Assembly (NCBI RefSeq): GCF_009647655.1
Contig: NZ_WJFD01000002.1
Location: 744,001 to 808,000, forward strand
From: Chitinophaga sp. SYP-B3965
GTDB taxonomy: Bacteria > Bacteroidota > Bacteroidia > Chitinophagales > Chitinophagaceae
Direction: 5' to 3'
DNA: 64,000 nt
The translations under genes were made by a program, and so were the position numbers. The notes under the pieces are model-generated. The model was given only the letters and a program-made list of their open reading frames with translations, was not told where the DNA came from and made no database searches. Positions 22,517 to 32,399 of the stretch are shown one piece after another (positions within the stretch are counted from its first letter, which is position 1; each line of letters begins with the position of its first letter).

Positions 22517-24175
22517 TTACTTTTTTAAAGACAACTTTGCTATTTCCAGTTCTGGGCGGTCTGTGTTTGTTGCGATAGTTATTAGTTGCTGGTGGTAGGT
22601 GTTTGCTTTCTCTTTGTCTCCAAGCTTTTTGGCTGCTATGCCTGCGCCATATAGAGAATTAAAGCGGTTGGGGTGTTCTTTTAGGGTTGCTTCGTAAGCT
22701 ATCAATGCTATAGCTGGTTTGTTCATTTGTAATAACATATCACCTAAGAGTTCTCTTGCAGGTATTACCTCTCCTGGTGTGACGGGGTGTTTTTGGGTGT
22801 AATCTTCCATATTGGCAGCGGTGTTCATAGCTTCCAGGGCTTCGTTGTTCTTTCCTTCTTTAAAGAAGATCCAGGCTTCTGCTGTTTTTATCTGGATCTG
22901 TACCTGGTTGGCTTTGTAGGGATCTCTTTGTTCTACTAGCGTGTCATGGATCACGGTGAGGTTTTTTAGTTCTGCACGGGCTAGATCTATCTGGCCTGTG
23001 TTGGCTGCGCCGAGTACCCTGGTGAAATGAATAATGGCTTTTTGCCAGGGGAATTTTTCCCATGGGAAGTTGAGGGGGTGTATTGGAAGAGCGGCGGCTT
23101 CTTCCCACATTTTGTTTTCAAGGAAATACCGCGCGGGGATGGCTGCAAAGGCATATGCTACTTTAAAGTTGGCGGGCCATACTTCATCGATCGTTTTCAG
23201 GTATTCACATTGTTCATGAGCCTGTTTATTGTCCCCTTTTTGGAGGTAGGCGTAAACGAGGTAATCCATTCCATGTAACTCTTCATCCCAATGCCCTTTG
23301 ATGCCAGTATTCTCTGCATAACATTTTGCCGCAGCGGTGGAAACGCGATTTGAATAAATGCATTCATCCCAAAGCCCCAGCCGCGTAAAGATATGAGAAG
23401 GCATATGCTGTGCATGTGCAGAAGCGGGAGCAATGGTGGCGTATTTTCTTGCAGCGGGTAAAGCGATTGCTGCGAGTGCGGGATAATCATTGGCGTGGAT
23501 GATATAATGAATGATGCCGGGATGGTCCGGAGCTTTTGATTGCAAGGCGGTGAGAATAGCACTGGCCTTTTTTTGTTTGATGAAAGACCTGTCTGCCGGA
23601 TCTGCTGCGCCGGTTAGTGCTAAGGCATAAAATATGGCGGCTTCTTTATCGTTGGGATAATTGAGGTAGTTTTTCTCCATGGCTTCTTCAAAGTTGCGGA
23701 AGCGCGTAGGATGATCTGTTTTATCCCAGTGATGATAGAACTTTGCGATAGCTTCAATATAAGCGGTTTCCCTTGCTGTTTTTGATTTGATGGATTGTGC
23801 AATGGCTATAGCTTTGGCACCTTTTTCGAGTTCTGCCGGTAAGGGTGGTGCCCAAAGCGGATGGTAGTTACACATGGCTACACCCCAGTAAGCCATGGCA
23901 CAACGAGGTTCTTCATCGATCACCTTTGCGAATACTTTTTCTGCTTCGTCATATTCAAATGAATGAAGTAATGCGATGGCAAGATCTACGTCTTTTTGCA
24001 CTTTCGGAGAACAGGATGTTTCAAACAGGACTTTGCCGAATTGCTTTTCCGATGGGCCGCAGAGCACTACTTTGCCTCTTTTCAGATCGATGGCATTGAT
24101 GGTTTCTCGTGTCGGGGTTTTGTTTTTGCCAACGCATCCGCTGAGGATGAAAACTATGAGCAATAATCTTTTCAT
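22517..24175 (-). CDS. TPR-repeat lipoprotein, 552 aa
   Basis: Lipoprotein signal peptide with lipobox ILSGC (acylated C14). The remainder is all-helical and built of tetratricopeptide-like repeats (LLHSFEYDEAEKVFAKVIDEEPRCAMAYWG and similar blocks, residues ~88-115, and the C-terminal 'KPAIALIAYEATLKEHPNRFNSLYGAG'). The 'MAYWGVAMCNYHPLW' and 'HAQHMPSHIFTRLGLW' blocks mark a Bacteroidota family of ~550-600 aa TPR proteins of unknown role, probably acting as a scaffold at the periplasmic face. Convergent with the uptake operon; the shared terminator lies at 22469-22492. Confidence 0.85.
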   Translation of the reverse strand: MKRLLLIVFILSGCVGKNKTPTRETINAIDLKRGKVVLCGPSEKQFGKVLFETSCSPKVQKDVDLAIALLHSFEYDEAEKVFAKVIDEEPRCAMAYWGVAMCNYHPLWAPPLPAELEKGAKAIAIAQSIKSKTARETAYIEAIAKFYHHWDKTDHPTRFRNFEEAMEKNYLNYPNDKEAAIFYALALTGAADPADRSFIKQKKASAILTALQSKAPDHPGIIHYIIHANDYPALAAIALPAARKYATIAPASAHAQHMPSHIFTRLGLWDECIYSNRVSTAAAKCYAENTGIKGHWDEELHGMDYLVYAYLQKGDNKQAHEQCEYLKTIDEVWPANFKVAYAFAAIPARYFLENKMWEEAAALPIHPLNFPWEKFPWQKAIIHFTRVLGAANTGQIDLARAELKNLTVIHDTLVEQRDPYKANQVQIQIKTAEAWIFFKEGKNNEALEAMNTAANMEDYTQKHPVTPGEVIPARELLGDMLLQMNKPAIALIAYEATLKEHPNRFNSLYGAGIAAKKLGDKEKANTYHQQLITIATNTDRPELEIAKLSLKK

Positions 24176-24316
24176 GTCAATGGGAGGGGTTTATGGGGCT
24201 GTAAATTCTTATGCTGGTTCCGTTAACTGGTCTCTTACGCTGGAATGCCTGGCCGGGTTGCCTAAAGGTAGATACTTTCTGAAATATGGGCTATATTTAA
24301 AGCACAAACCCTATAG

Positions 24317-25777
24317 ATGATCAAAAAAATACTAACCGTACTGGGCCTTGGTCTCCTGCTCCTGATCACAGTTATCCTTGTCAACACTTTTCGAAAAAAA
24401 CCTTTTCCGGTTGTATCAGAGAAGATCGAAAACCGGCCGTTTCCGGATTCGGCTATTGCTCATATGAGCGGGGCTGTGCAGATCCCTACCATTTCCATTA
24501 GTGAATATGGCGCTATTGATACGGCTGCGTTTAAGGCTTTTGGTGTTTTTATTGAACAGTCTTATCCGCTGGTGCATCAGCATCTTTCCAAAACCCTTAT
24601 TAATGAATTCTCTTTTGTTTTTGAGTGGAAAGGGAAACAGGCTGCCATGGCTCCTTTTATCATCATGGGGCATTATGATGTGGTGCCGGTGGAAACATCT
24701 TCCCTGGAAGAATGGAAGGCGCCTCCTTTCAGCGGGGCAGTGATGGATAGTTGTATCTGGGGGCGTGGTTCGCTGGATGATAAGTATGGTGTGATCTGTA
24801 TCCTTGAGGCAGCAGAAGCTTTGTTGCGAAAAGGATTTACACCGCAGCGGACTATCTATCTGTGTTTTGGGCATGATGAAGAACTAAGAGGCCGCAGTGC
24901 AGCGGCAGTGGTGCAATACCTGGAACAGAAAAAGGTAAGGGCTGAGATGGTGCTGGATGAGGGAGGGCAGATCAATGTGGAAAAAATAAAAGAGGTGAAC
25001 AGGCCTGTGGCAGTGATCGGTGTGGCGGAGAAGGGATATGCTTCTTTTGAATTGTCAGTACATAAAGAGGGAAGTCATTCTTCGATACCGGATAAGGAAA
25101 CTGCGATTGATATATTGGCTGCTGGATTACACCGGTTAAGAAGTAATATCCCTCCGGCAAAAATAACGCCGCCTGTGAGGGAGTTTTTAAGCAGGGTGAG
25201 TGTTTCTTCTGATGATTTCCTGCTCAGAGCTGCGGGTGCTAATATGTGGTTGTTTGAGGGTGTGGCGAAAAAGATCATGTCTGCCCGGCCGGAAGGTTAC
25301 GCTATGATACATACTACGATCGTTCCGGTTATTCTTGAAAGTGGATTGAAGGAGAATATTATTCCTGCCAATGCAAAAGCTATTATTAACAGCAGGATAC
25401 TTCCTGGTGAAACTGCGCAGACGGTGGAAGATTATATGCGACATGTTATACATGATGAGCGGGTGGTTATTAAGAATGTCAGCAAGGCGGGTTCTGATCC
25501 TTCTACGGTTACGAGTATTACATCCGCTGCTTTTAAAAGAGTGGAAAGTGCTATTCATAAAACGGTGCCGAATGTGCTTATTACTCCTTACCTCAGTGTG
25601 GGGGCTACTGACTCCAGATACTACCGGAAGATCTCGGATGGTGTGGTGGGTTTCCTGCCGCTAACTGATAGCAAGGGCTTTCATGGGGTGAATGAAAGAT
25701 TGCCTTTGCGGGATCTGCAAAGGGGGATCAATTTCTTTATGACTATTATGGAAGAGGAGCGTCAGGAGTTTAAATAG
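24317..25777 (+). CDS. M20 family peptidase (PM20D1/carboxypeptidase S-like), 486 aa
   Basis: An N-terminal hydrophobic helix (residues ~4-24) anchors or exports the protein. Metal-site residues of the M20 family are intact: H119 in GHYD with catalytic D121, bridging D154 in GSLDDKYG, E188-E189 in GHDEELRG, D215 in MVLDEGG, and the late His in KGFHGVNERL. A lid/dimerisation domain interrupts the catalytic domain (SFELSVHKEGSHSS). Members are amino-acid or N-acyl-amino-acid carboxypeptidases; the sequence is closest in style to the PM20D1/CPS group. Single-gene unit, divergent from the TPR gene. Confidence 0.9.
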   Translation: MIKKILTVLGLGLLLLITVILVNTFRKKPFPVVSEKIENRPFPDSAIAHMSGAVQIPTISISEYGAIDTAAFKAFGVFIEQSYPLVHQHLSKTLINEFSFVFEWKGKQAAMAPFIIMGHYDVVPVETSSLEEWKAPPFSGAVMDSCIWGRGSLDDKYGVICILEAAEALLRKGFTPQRTIYLCFGHDEELRGRSAAAVVQYLEQKKVRAEMVLDEGGQINVEKIKEVNRPVAVIGVAEKGYASFELSVHKEGSHSSIPDKETAIDILAAGLHRLRSNIPPAKITPPVREFLSRVSVSSDDFLLRAAGANMWLFEGVAKKIMSARPEGYAMIHTTIVPVILESGLKENIIPANAKAIINSRILPGETAQTVEDYMRHVIHDERVVIKNVSKAGSDPSTVTSITSAAFKRVESAIHKTVPNVLITPYLSVGATDSRYYRKISDGVVGFLPLTDSKGFHGVNERLPLRDLQRGINFFMTIMEEERQEFK

Positions 25778-25783
25778 GCGTGA

Positions 25784-26179
25784 CTACCAAAACTTCCAGA
25801 AGGGTTTCTTTGGTTTTATATTGACTTTGGGATTAGCATTTTCAACGCTGATCTTCGCGATGAATTCTTCCAGGTCTTTTTGCCGCTTTACTAAATCCTC
25901 ATCGCTTGCATCACACTCCCGCCAGAGTTCGATGTCCTGCTTGCTTTCGACGATATCTTTTACCCGTGTGAAAATTGCAGGATCCAGAGATCCTGTTTCC
26001 CATTGCGCTAAAGCGAGCGCCAGCCAGAAGTCGTTACTGTCGATCGAATCCTGGTTATTGGCAATGACGTTTTTTGATATCCTGGCAGGATGCACTCCTT
26101 TGTCGAATTCTTCAAAGAATTCATCATAGATATCTGCGGAATTATCATTGTCTGTAATACCTGTTCCCCATGTTCCCAT
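25784..26179 (-). CDS. WGTG/DUF4259-like protein, 131 aa
   Basis: Small soluble acidic protein opening with MGTWGTGITDNDNSADIYDE, the hallmark N-terminus of the DUF4259 and related 'MGxWGTG' families. The middle is helical (DFWLALALAQWETGSLDPAIFTRV) and the tail is basic (NIKPKKPFWKFW). An ATG two codons upstream (26185) is possible, but family proteins start at MGTWG. Such proteins are often found as stand-alone or polymorphic-toxin-immunity-like genes; no toxin partner is adjacent here. Convergent with the M20 gene, 6 bases apart. Confidence 0.75.
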   Translation of the reverse strand: MGTWGTGITDNDNSADIYDEFFEEFDKGVHPARISKNVIANNQDSIDSNDFWLALALAQWETGSLDPAIFTRVKDIVESKQDIELWRECDASDEDLVKRQKDLEEFIAKISVENANPKVNIKPKKPFWKFW

Positions 26180-26266
26180 AAACATAAATATAAGAAGTAT
26201 TTACCGCCAGTGCAATCAACTGGCGGTAAATTTAAACTCCCGGGGTTAACATGGGATAGGGATGTT

Positions 26267-26803
26267 TTAATTCTCTTTATATTCTGCAATGACGGAGAGG
26301 ATCTGGATCTCCCCTACGCTAATGGGAAGCGGGCCATTCGTATGAATATATCTGAATGTGGCGGTCCATATATCGTCCGCGTCCGCGTTCATATAAACAG
26401 GACCTGCTTCATACATATTCACTTGCATGCGGCATATCCCAGTCACAAAAGCATGGTTGACTACAGGAGGAACGGATGTGCCAACGGGAATATCTACCTG
26501 GAAAGTAAATGCACCGTCCGCCTGGTTAGGACCTGTGGGGGCATATAGGATTGGCATATTGATAGTACGTATGCCTGGCCTTGCAAAATCAATGTCTATG
26601 GTAATAACGGTGTTTGGCAGCTGGCTAACGAGATAACCACAACCTTTGATACTTAAGAATCCGCTCTTCTTGCAAAATGTAGAAGGTTTGAATGCCATAA
26701 ATACTTCGTTAGCACCTGTAATGGAGGTTCCATAAGTACGTAAATTGCCAGCGCTGGCTGTAGTGGGGTTAACGAAATAACTCTTGTTCGTTGAAATAAT
26801 CAT
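26267..26803 (-). CDS. Hypothetical protein, 178 aa
   Basis: Not recognised. The reading frame extends to 26935, but the preferred start is the ATG at 26803 preceded by an A-rich leader (aaaagaacaatt), because the upstream part is Pro/Thr-rich without a signal peptide. The protein is beta-rich (TVITIDIDFARPGIRTINM, FTFQVDIPVGTSVPPVV) with a conserved-looking 'NMYEAGPVYMNADADDIWTATFRY' block, suggesting a small all-beta domain. It is isolated, 23-150 bases from neighbours, on the reverse strand. No function is supported. Confidence 0.5.
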   Translation of the reverse strand: MIISTNKSYFVNPTTASAGNLRTYGTSITGANEVFMAFKPSTFCKKSGFLSIKGCGYLVSQLPNTVITIDIDFARPGIRTINMPILYAPTGPNQADGAFTFQVDIPVGTSVPPVVNHAFVTGICRMQVNMYEAGPVYMNADADDIWTATFRYIHTNGPLPISVGEIQILSVIAEYKEN

Positions 26804-26958
26804 AATTGTTCTTTTAAAATAGTTAATGAATGCAACGCCTGGGGTTATTACTGGGGTGGTTAACAACGGCGTCGGATACAAAGGAACTACCTCGCTGCGC
26901 TGTAGATTTGCGCAGTGAATTTTTAAAGGGAACAACTAATTTTGAGCGGTGAATTAGT

Positions 26959-27876
26959 TTAAGGACGGCTGGCTATGACCCCCATATCAGTGATCAATAA
27001 CTCTTTGAATGGTTTGAAAGGAGGTAAACCCTGGCTGCTTTTCGTCCAGTTATTACCATTGTTGTCTGATCTGTAAACACCATCCCACTGGCAGGCAATC
27101 AGCCGCTGGCCGATATTTTTTATCTGGAATGTATATTGATTGGGTAAACCGCTATCTGCTTTCAGCCAGCTGATGCCATCATCATTTGTTTTAAATACTT
27201 TAGCCTCGTAGGACATAGCAAAAACATAAGCTCCGTTGCTGGAGATATTGTGTACGGTTGCTTTGCGATAAATGAATTTCCATGTCTCTCCTTTATTGGA
27301 AGAAAGGATCACACCATCGCCGCCGGCTACATACAATTTGTCTTTTAAAGATGTGATGCCATTTATTTGCCGGTTGGGAAAGATGTTCCTCCAGCTCCTG
27401 CCTTTATCTGTTGAAATATAGATGCCGTTATTTGTTCCTGCCAGGATTCTTGTTTCATAAATATAGAAACAACGAACGGTAGAATCTGTGAGACCCGTAT
27501 TGGAAGGAAACCAGTTCTTTCCATTATCATTAGAGATAAAGAGGCCGTGTTTGTGGCTGCCCAGCAGGATCCTGTTCTCAAACACTTCAAGGGCATCGAT
27601 CTTTATATCTTTAGGCAGTCCGCGGTTAGATGCATGCCAGGTATTCAGCTGGTCTTCGCTGATGAATAAACCATGTGCCTGCGTGCCTGCCAGTACAATA
27701 CCTTTTACGGAAAGAAGATCGTTCACCACTGCCTTTTGCGGTAAACCTTCATCCATCCTCTTCCAGGTTGTTCCTGAATCTTTGGATAGAAAGATCCTGC
27801 CATCCTGCGCAAATGCAAGGCTGGAAAGGAGGCTAAGGATAAAAGTAGTTAGGACTGCTCTTCTATTAATTGGCAT
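26959..27876 (-). CDS. Exported BNR/sortilin-like repeat protein, 305 aa
   Basis: Signal peptide MPINRRAVLTTFILSLLSSL (residues 1-20, cleavage after the AFAQ region). The rest repeats the Asp-box unit S-x-D-x-G-x-x-W: SKDSGTTWKR, SNDNGKNWFP, STDKGRSWRN, SNKGETWKF, NDDGISWLK and RSDNNGNNWTK, giving a beta-propeller of the BNR/YCF48 type. Enzyme activity is unlikely since no sialidase residues are seen; such propellers bind ligands or assemble complexes. A GTG at 27897 is in frame upstream, but the ATG gives a clean signal peptide. Confidence 0.8.
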   Translation of the reverse strand: MPINRRAVLTTFILSLLSSLAFAQDGRIFLSKDSGTTWKRMDEGLPQKAVVNDLLSVKGIVLAGTQAHGLFISEDQLNTWHASNRGLPKDIKIDALEVFENRILLGSHKHGLFISNDNGKNWFPSNTGLTDSTVRCFYIYETRILAGTNNGIYISTDKGRSWRNIFPNRQINGITSLKDKLYVAGGDGVILSSNKGETWKFIYRKATVHNISSNGAYVFAMSYEAKVFKTNDDGISWLKADSGLPNQYTFQIKNIGQRLIACQWDGVYRSDNNGNNWTKSSQGLPPFKPFKELLITDMGVIASRP

Positions 27877-28017
27877 GCGCTGGGAACAATTTATCACGAA
27901 AGTAATAAACTGTACTTCAATTAGTTTGCATCACAGGAGCATTTGTTGTAATTGTTGGGTATGAATTAATAAGATATGATATATTTTGTATCTTTATAAC
28001 CCTTATACCTACTAAAT

Positions 28018-29895
28018 ATGCAAATCACACTTAAGTGCCTGTATATCAGCGCATTAATTTGCACAGGGCAGTTTGTTACGCATGCACAGGAGGATAAAAA
28101 CATCGTGATCCGGGAACGGAAGGAACGGTATGCATTCGAAAAAGGTGACAGCAAGAACCCCGTACTGGTAAAGCAAAACTTCTCTACTTCTTACCGTTGC
28201 GACGAATTTCGCGGCAGCATTCCCTACATGGAGTTCTATAATGTGAACAGCACGGTGGATGAGGTAAAGGTATATGTGAACGGAGACCGTGTGAAATCCA
28301 TCAAACCGGAACATCGCTATCATTCTATAGACGGTTACTTTTTCTCTGACGCCAGGGTCTGCGGTTTCATGCTGCCCCTGGAAAAGAAGGGTACAGAAAG
28401 CAAAGTTGAACTGGCAAAGACGATCCTCGATCCCCGTTATTTCACCAGCATCTATTTTAATGAGAACTTTTTCCTGGAGGACAAGGAAGTAACACTGGTT
28501 GTTCCCCGCTGGATGCATCTCGAAATTAAAGAGCTGAACTTTGGCGAAACGGGCATCAGCAAGAAGGTGAGTTTTGATGAAAAGAATAACGCAGATGTAT
28601 ATACTTATACGATGAAGAATTTGCCGGCCAGTACATCTGAAGCGTATTCGCCGGGGCCCAGTTATGTGTATCCGCATCTGTTGGTTTGCAGTCATTATGC
28701 AGACGGGAAAGATGGCAAGATCACTTACTTTGGCAGTGTGAAAGACCTGTACGCCTGGTATAGCAGCCTGGTTAAAGAGATCGGGAATGAGAAGGAACTG
28801 GTGAAAACGAAGGCGCTGGCTATTACGAAAGATGCAAAAGATAACCTCGGCAAGATCAAAGCGGTTTATACCTGGATGCAGGAAAACATCCGCTACATTG
28901 CTTTTGAAGACGGCATGGCAGGATTTCGCCCTGCAAAGGCACAGGAAGTTTTAGAGAAGAAATACGGAGATTGCAAAGGCATGGCTAACCTTACGAAAGA
29001 GATGCTGGTAGCCTTAGGGATAGATGCCCGGTTATGCTGGATAGGCACACGGCATATTGCTTACGATTATTCTACCCCTACCTTGTCTGTAGACAATCAT
29101 ATGATCTGTGCGGTGATGCTGGAAGGCAAACAGTATTTCCTGGATGCCACGGAAACTTATATCGGCTTTGACCAATATGCAGAACGCATACAGGGCAGGC
29201 AGGTACTGATAGAGAACGGCGAACAGTTTTCGCTGGCTAATATTCCGCAGCGCACATATGATCAGAACAAACAGATCGAGAAAAGGACTTTACGTATTGA
29301 AGGTAATAACCTGGTTGGTGTGGTTGGTCATCAGATGACTGGAGAAAGTACGGAAAGCATTCTTACTGCTGCCCACAGCACCAAGAAAGAAAACCTTAAG
29401 GAAGCATTGCAGGAATACCTCACGGCTGAAAACAGGCTGTATAATATCACTAATCTCAAAACCTCTGACCTGCATGACTGGAGCGTGGACCTTACCATGA
29501 ACTATGATGTACTTCATAAAGATGCGGTGAATAATTTTGGTGATGAACTGTACGTGGAACTGGATTTCAGGAAGGAGTTCGATGATTCTGATATTGATAC
29601 CAGCAAACGTAAGAACGATTTCTGGCTGAACTATAAACGGCAGCTGGTGCAGGAAACCACACTGGCCATTCCTGCCGGGTTTAAAGTAAAATTTTTGCCG
29701 GCAGCGCTTTCCATCGACAATGACAAATACTCTTTTAAAGCAGGTTATCTGCAGAAGGCAGACCAGATCGTTTACCGGAAGGAGATCACGATCAAGGATA
29801 CGCATATCCGCCGCAGTGAATTCGGGAAATGGAATGATGATATCAAACAATTGAAACAGGCTTACCTGGAACAAATAACCCTTACCAAAAAATAA
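28018..29895 (+). CDS. DUF3857 and transglutaminase-like domain protein, 625 aa
   Basis: Signal peptide (residues 1-23, ending THAQ). The N-terminal region (about 30-260) matches the DUF3857 type, then a transglutaminase-like core has the complete triad: C319 in KKYGDCKGMANL, H361 in SVDNHMICAV and D376 in YFLDATE. The C-terminal ~200 residues are beta-rich. Periplasmic protein-crosslinking, amidase or structural roles are known for the fold; the substrate here is unknown. Followed 6 bases later by a paralogue that lacks the triad. The pair is likely co-transcribed. Confidence 0.85.
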   Translation: MQITLKCLYISALICTGQFVTHAQEDKNIVIRERKERYAFEKGDSKNPVLVKQNFSTSYRCDEFRGSIPYMEFYNVNSTVDEVKVYVNGDRVKSIKPEHRYHSIDGYFFSDARVCGFMLPLEKKGTESKVELAKTILDPRYFTSIYFNENFFLEDKEVTLVVPRWMHLEIKELNFGETGISKKVSFDEKNNADVYTYTMKNLPASTSEAYSPGPSYVYPHLLVCSHYADGKDGKITYFGSVKDLYAWYSSLVKEIGNEKELVKTKALAITKDAKDNLGKIKAVYTWMQENIRYIAFEDGMAGFRPAKAQEVLEKKYGDCKGMANLTKEMLVALGIDARLCWIGTRHIAYDYSTPTLSVDNHMICAVMLEGKQYFLDATETYIGFDQYAERIQGRQVLIENGEQFSLANIPQRTYDQNKQIEKRTLRIEGNNLVGVVGHQMTGESTESILTAAHSTKKENLKEALQEYLTAENRLYNITNLKTSDLHDWSVDLTMNYDVLHKDAVNNFGDELYVELDFRKEFDDSDIDTSKRKNDFWLNYKRQLVQETTLAIPAGFKVKFLPAALSIDNDKYSFKAGYLQKADQIVYRKEITIKDTHIRRSEFGKWNDDIKQLKQAYLEQITLTKK

Positions 29896-29901
29896 TTCCA
29901 C

Positions 29902-32115
29902 ATGAAAAGCATAATGACCCTGTGTATGCTGTTACTGGCAACAGGTTTAATGGCACAGGATAAAGGTCCGGCCGGATGGGATGTGAAAGGTGAAAAGCGA
30001 TATAAGAAACGCATCCTTGAAATAAAGGATGAAGTATGGGGCTGGCAAATGCCTGCTTTTAAAAAACGTACAGTACCGGATGAATATAAAAATGAATCTG
30101 CGGTGGTGCTGGCAAAACATGTGGACCTCCGGACATTTGACGATGACCATGAGATCCATCGTACGGTGCGTGTACTGGTAAAGATCAATGATAAAGCTGC
30201 GCTGGAAGAATATTCTGAGTTCACTTTCAATCAGTATGAACTGGAGAAAATGGGTACGGTGCTGGACCCCTTCGATAAATTCACGACGATGAACTACATC
30301 GGCGTACGGATCTTCAAACCAGATGGGGCGATGCGGGAGATCTATTCTGATGAGGCAGTGGTAACAGAAGTAAACCGCTATAGTAAAAAGGAGCGGAAGC
30401 TGGCTATACCTGACTTACAGGTAGGTGACCTGGTGGAATATTTTGTCCGTACGGAAAGATATGTGATCCACACAAATGCTTATACGGAAGAATTGTTTGT
30501 ATTGGGAGATGAGGAACCGGTGATGGAATATTCTGTGCATGTGGAAGCATGGAAAAAAGTATTTGCCCTGGAATACCTGTCTATGAACGGAGCACCTGAT
30601 TTTAAGGAGAAAACGGATGGCAGGATGCTGGAGCTGGACCTCCTGGTAAGGAACATTCCACCGCAACCGGTTAAATTATGGATGAACCCTTTCCGCCAGA
30701 TCCCTATGGTGCGGCTGCATCTTTGCATTGGCATCCGTAAAGAAATGGAAGGCAGACGGAAAGAAGGGACTATTTACAGAAACCCTAATGCCCGGAAGGT
30801 GCGGGGAGAAAGTAAAACCAACCTGGAACGCACGAGGGACATGATGGGCAGGGCTATTTTGCCTTTCGAGAGTGACATGAACCGGCAGATCAAAGAATAC
30901 AGAAAAGAACATGAAAATGCCAAAGAGGAAGAACTGGCGGCCTATATCTATTACCTGGTGCGCTATATGGGATTGTACAGAGTGAAACCGGGAGATGAGA
31001 TCTTTGTGGATCAGCGCCGTAACTATTCCCGCTTAAATGAGCAGAACTTCCTCACTTATGTGAACTACCTGCTGGTGAAGAACAAGATCTCTGCAGACTT
31101 TGTGATGGTAACACCCCGTTACGGTCCTTCCCAGGACCAGGTTTTTGATACGGAAGACTATAGCCTGGTATTGAAAACAAACGGTAAGAAGCCCATATTC
31201 ATGAGTGCGGAAGGGATCTTTTCCAATACCCACTATATTCCCAGTCAGTATGAAGGGCAGGTAGCACCTGTTGTACATGGGGAAAGTGACAAGGGCGCTT
31301 TTAAGGAGGAAGAGATTCCCCTCAGCCCTGCTTCCCAGAATAAACAATTGGAGCATTATAAGATCAGTTTTAATAAAAGCGATCTCCAGCAACTGGAAAT
31401 AGAACGGAACAGTGTGGTAACCGGTCACTTTAAAACGGACATCCAAAAAAGCCTGCTCCTGTTTGAAGATTATTATGAAGAGGAGCGCAAGGCGCTGGGG
31501 ATCAAACAATCTTTCATGGAGGAGTTTGCGGACAGTAAAAAGAACCGCCCGCTGGCAGAGGAATATCGTAATGCTTTTGATAAAGCGCGGAAAGAGGTGA
31601 AGGATGCCTTCGTTTCTGAAATAAAGGAGCAGTTTGATAAAGCGCCGGAGTCACTTGATAATTATAAGATCCTCAAAATGGGGTTGCGTGATACGGACCC
31701 TGCTGTAACTTATACGACCAGCTTTAAAATGAACGGGTTTATGAAGAAGGCGGGTAATAATTATATCCTGGATGCGGGTAAACTGATTGGTTCTCAAATG
31801 AGTGTCAAGACTTCCCAGCGTGACCGGAAAGCGGATGTGCACATGCCTTTTGCCCGGATGTTTGAGTATAATATGGAACTTAATATCCCGGCGGGATATG
31901 TGGTGGAAGGGGCTGACAAGCTGGTGCGGAACGTTGATAATGAATGGGGTAGTTTCATTGTGACCACAGATAGTAAGGATGGCAAACTGATCATACAGGT
32001 GAGGAAAGTCTATAAAAATGCGATCGTGCCGGCAGCCAAATGGCCGCTGCTGCTGCAAATGATCGATTCGGCTGAAGAATTTCAGCAGCAGAAGGTGCTG
32101 TTAAAGAAAGTATAA
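29902..32115 (+). CDS. DUF3857 domain protein with degenerate transglutaminase core, 737 aa
   Basis: Signal peptide MKSIMTLCMLLLATGLMAQ. DUF3857-like N-terminus ('HRTVRVLVKINDKAALEEYSEFTF', 'PDLQVGDLVEYFVRTERYVI'). In the region that should carry the transglutaminase Cys ('NYSRLNEQNFLTYVNYLLVKNKISADFVMVTPRYG') no catalytic Cys is present, and the His and Asp motifs ('YSLVLKTNGKKPIFMSAEG') are also lost. The fold is probably kept but inactive. C-terminal beta domain resembles that of the upstream paralogue. Probably works together with it as an active/inactive pair; the sequence does not tell how. Confidence 0.8.
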   Translation: MKSIMTLCMLLLATGLMAQDKGPAGWDVKGEKRYKKRILEIKDEVWGWQMPAFKKRTVPDEYKNESAVVLAKHVDLRTFDDDHEIHRTVRVLVKINDKAALEEYSEFTFNQYELEKMGTVLDPFDKFTTMNYIGVRIFKPDGAMREIYSDEAVVTEVNRYSKKERKLAIPDLQVGDLVEYFVRTERYVIHTNAYTEELFVLGDEEPVMEYSVHVEAWKKVFALEYLSMNGAPDFKEKTDGRMLELDLLVRNIPPQPVKLWMNPFRQIPMVRLHLCIGIRKEMEGRRKEGTIYRNPNARKVRGESKTNLERTRDMMGRAILPFESDMNRQIKEYRKEHENAKEEELAAYIYYLVRYMGLYRVKPGDEIFVDQRRNYSRLNEQNFLTYVNYLLVKNKISADFVMVTPRYGPSQDQVFDTEDYSLVLKTNGKKPIFMSAEGIFSNTHYIPSQYEGQVAPVVHGESDKGAFKEEEIPLSPASQNKQLEHYKISFNKSDLQQLEIERNSVVTGHFKTDIQKSLLLFEDYYEEERKALGIKQSFMEEFADSKKNRPLAEEYRNAFDKARKEVKDAFVSEIKEQFDKAPESLDNYKILKMGLRDTDPAVTYTTSFKMNGFMKKAGNNYILDAGKLIGSQMSVKTSQRDRKADVHMPFARMFEYNMELNIPAGYVVEGADKLVRNVDNEWGSFIVTTDSKDGKLIIQVRKVYKNAIVPAAKWPLLLQMIDSAEEFQQQKVLLKKV

Positions 32116-32156
32116 ATACGTTTTTTTGCCGGAAACAATTATTTAACGAAAAAAAA

Positions 32157-32188
32157 TTGCACAAGGAAAAAAATTATTTTTATCTTTG
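32157..32188 (+). promoter_or_regulatory. Bacteroidota promoter in the 32.1-32.6 kb gap
   Basis: attg ending at 32159 (-33) is followed after 21 bases by TATCTTTG at 32181-32188 (-7), matching the TTTG/TAnnTTTG consensus. Expected start is near 32195, 19 bases before a 28-codon frame. The terminator at 32340-32372 would end a transcript of ~175 bases. Confidence 0.65.
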
Positions 32189-32213
32189 TTGCATAAACAA
32201 ATCACAAAACAGA

Positions 32214-32300
32214 ATGTCACGCAATTGTACATACAATATTAAGGTCTCAAAGCGCATGTGGAAGCAGGCGACGGGAGATTGCGGACTGGTTTATAACTAG
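32214..32300 (+). CDS. Candidate 28-aa small protein or leader peptide
   Basis: ATG at 32214 to TAG at 32298-32300, 28 codons, with two cysteines (positions 5 and 23) and a basic middle (KVSKRMWKQ). It lies between a consensus promoter and a strong terminator. No Shine-Dalgarno sequence is evident, which is common in this phylum. It could be a genuine small protein, a leader peptide, or a chance frame within a small RNA. Confidence 0.4.
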   Translation: MSRNCTYNIKVSKRMWKQATGDCGLVYN

Positions 32301-32339
32301 AAGTTAACAAGTAAAAAAGTTATCAAAAAGATATAACAA

Positions 32340-32372
32340 GGGTCCTGCAGAAAAAGCTGGACCCTTTTTTTT
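32340..32372 (+). terminator. Intrinsic terminator 1
   Basis: Stem gggtcc-t-gc / gc-t-ggaccc (32340-32364) with one T.T mismatch, followed by eight T (32365-32372). A strong rho-independent terminator ending the short 32.2 kb transcript. Confidence 0.85.
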
Positions 32373-32399
32373 GTGCTGATGGAGAAAGATTTGATTATC

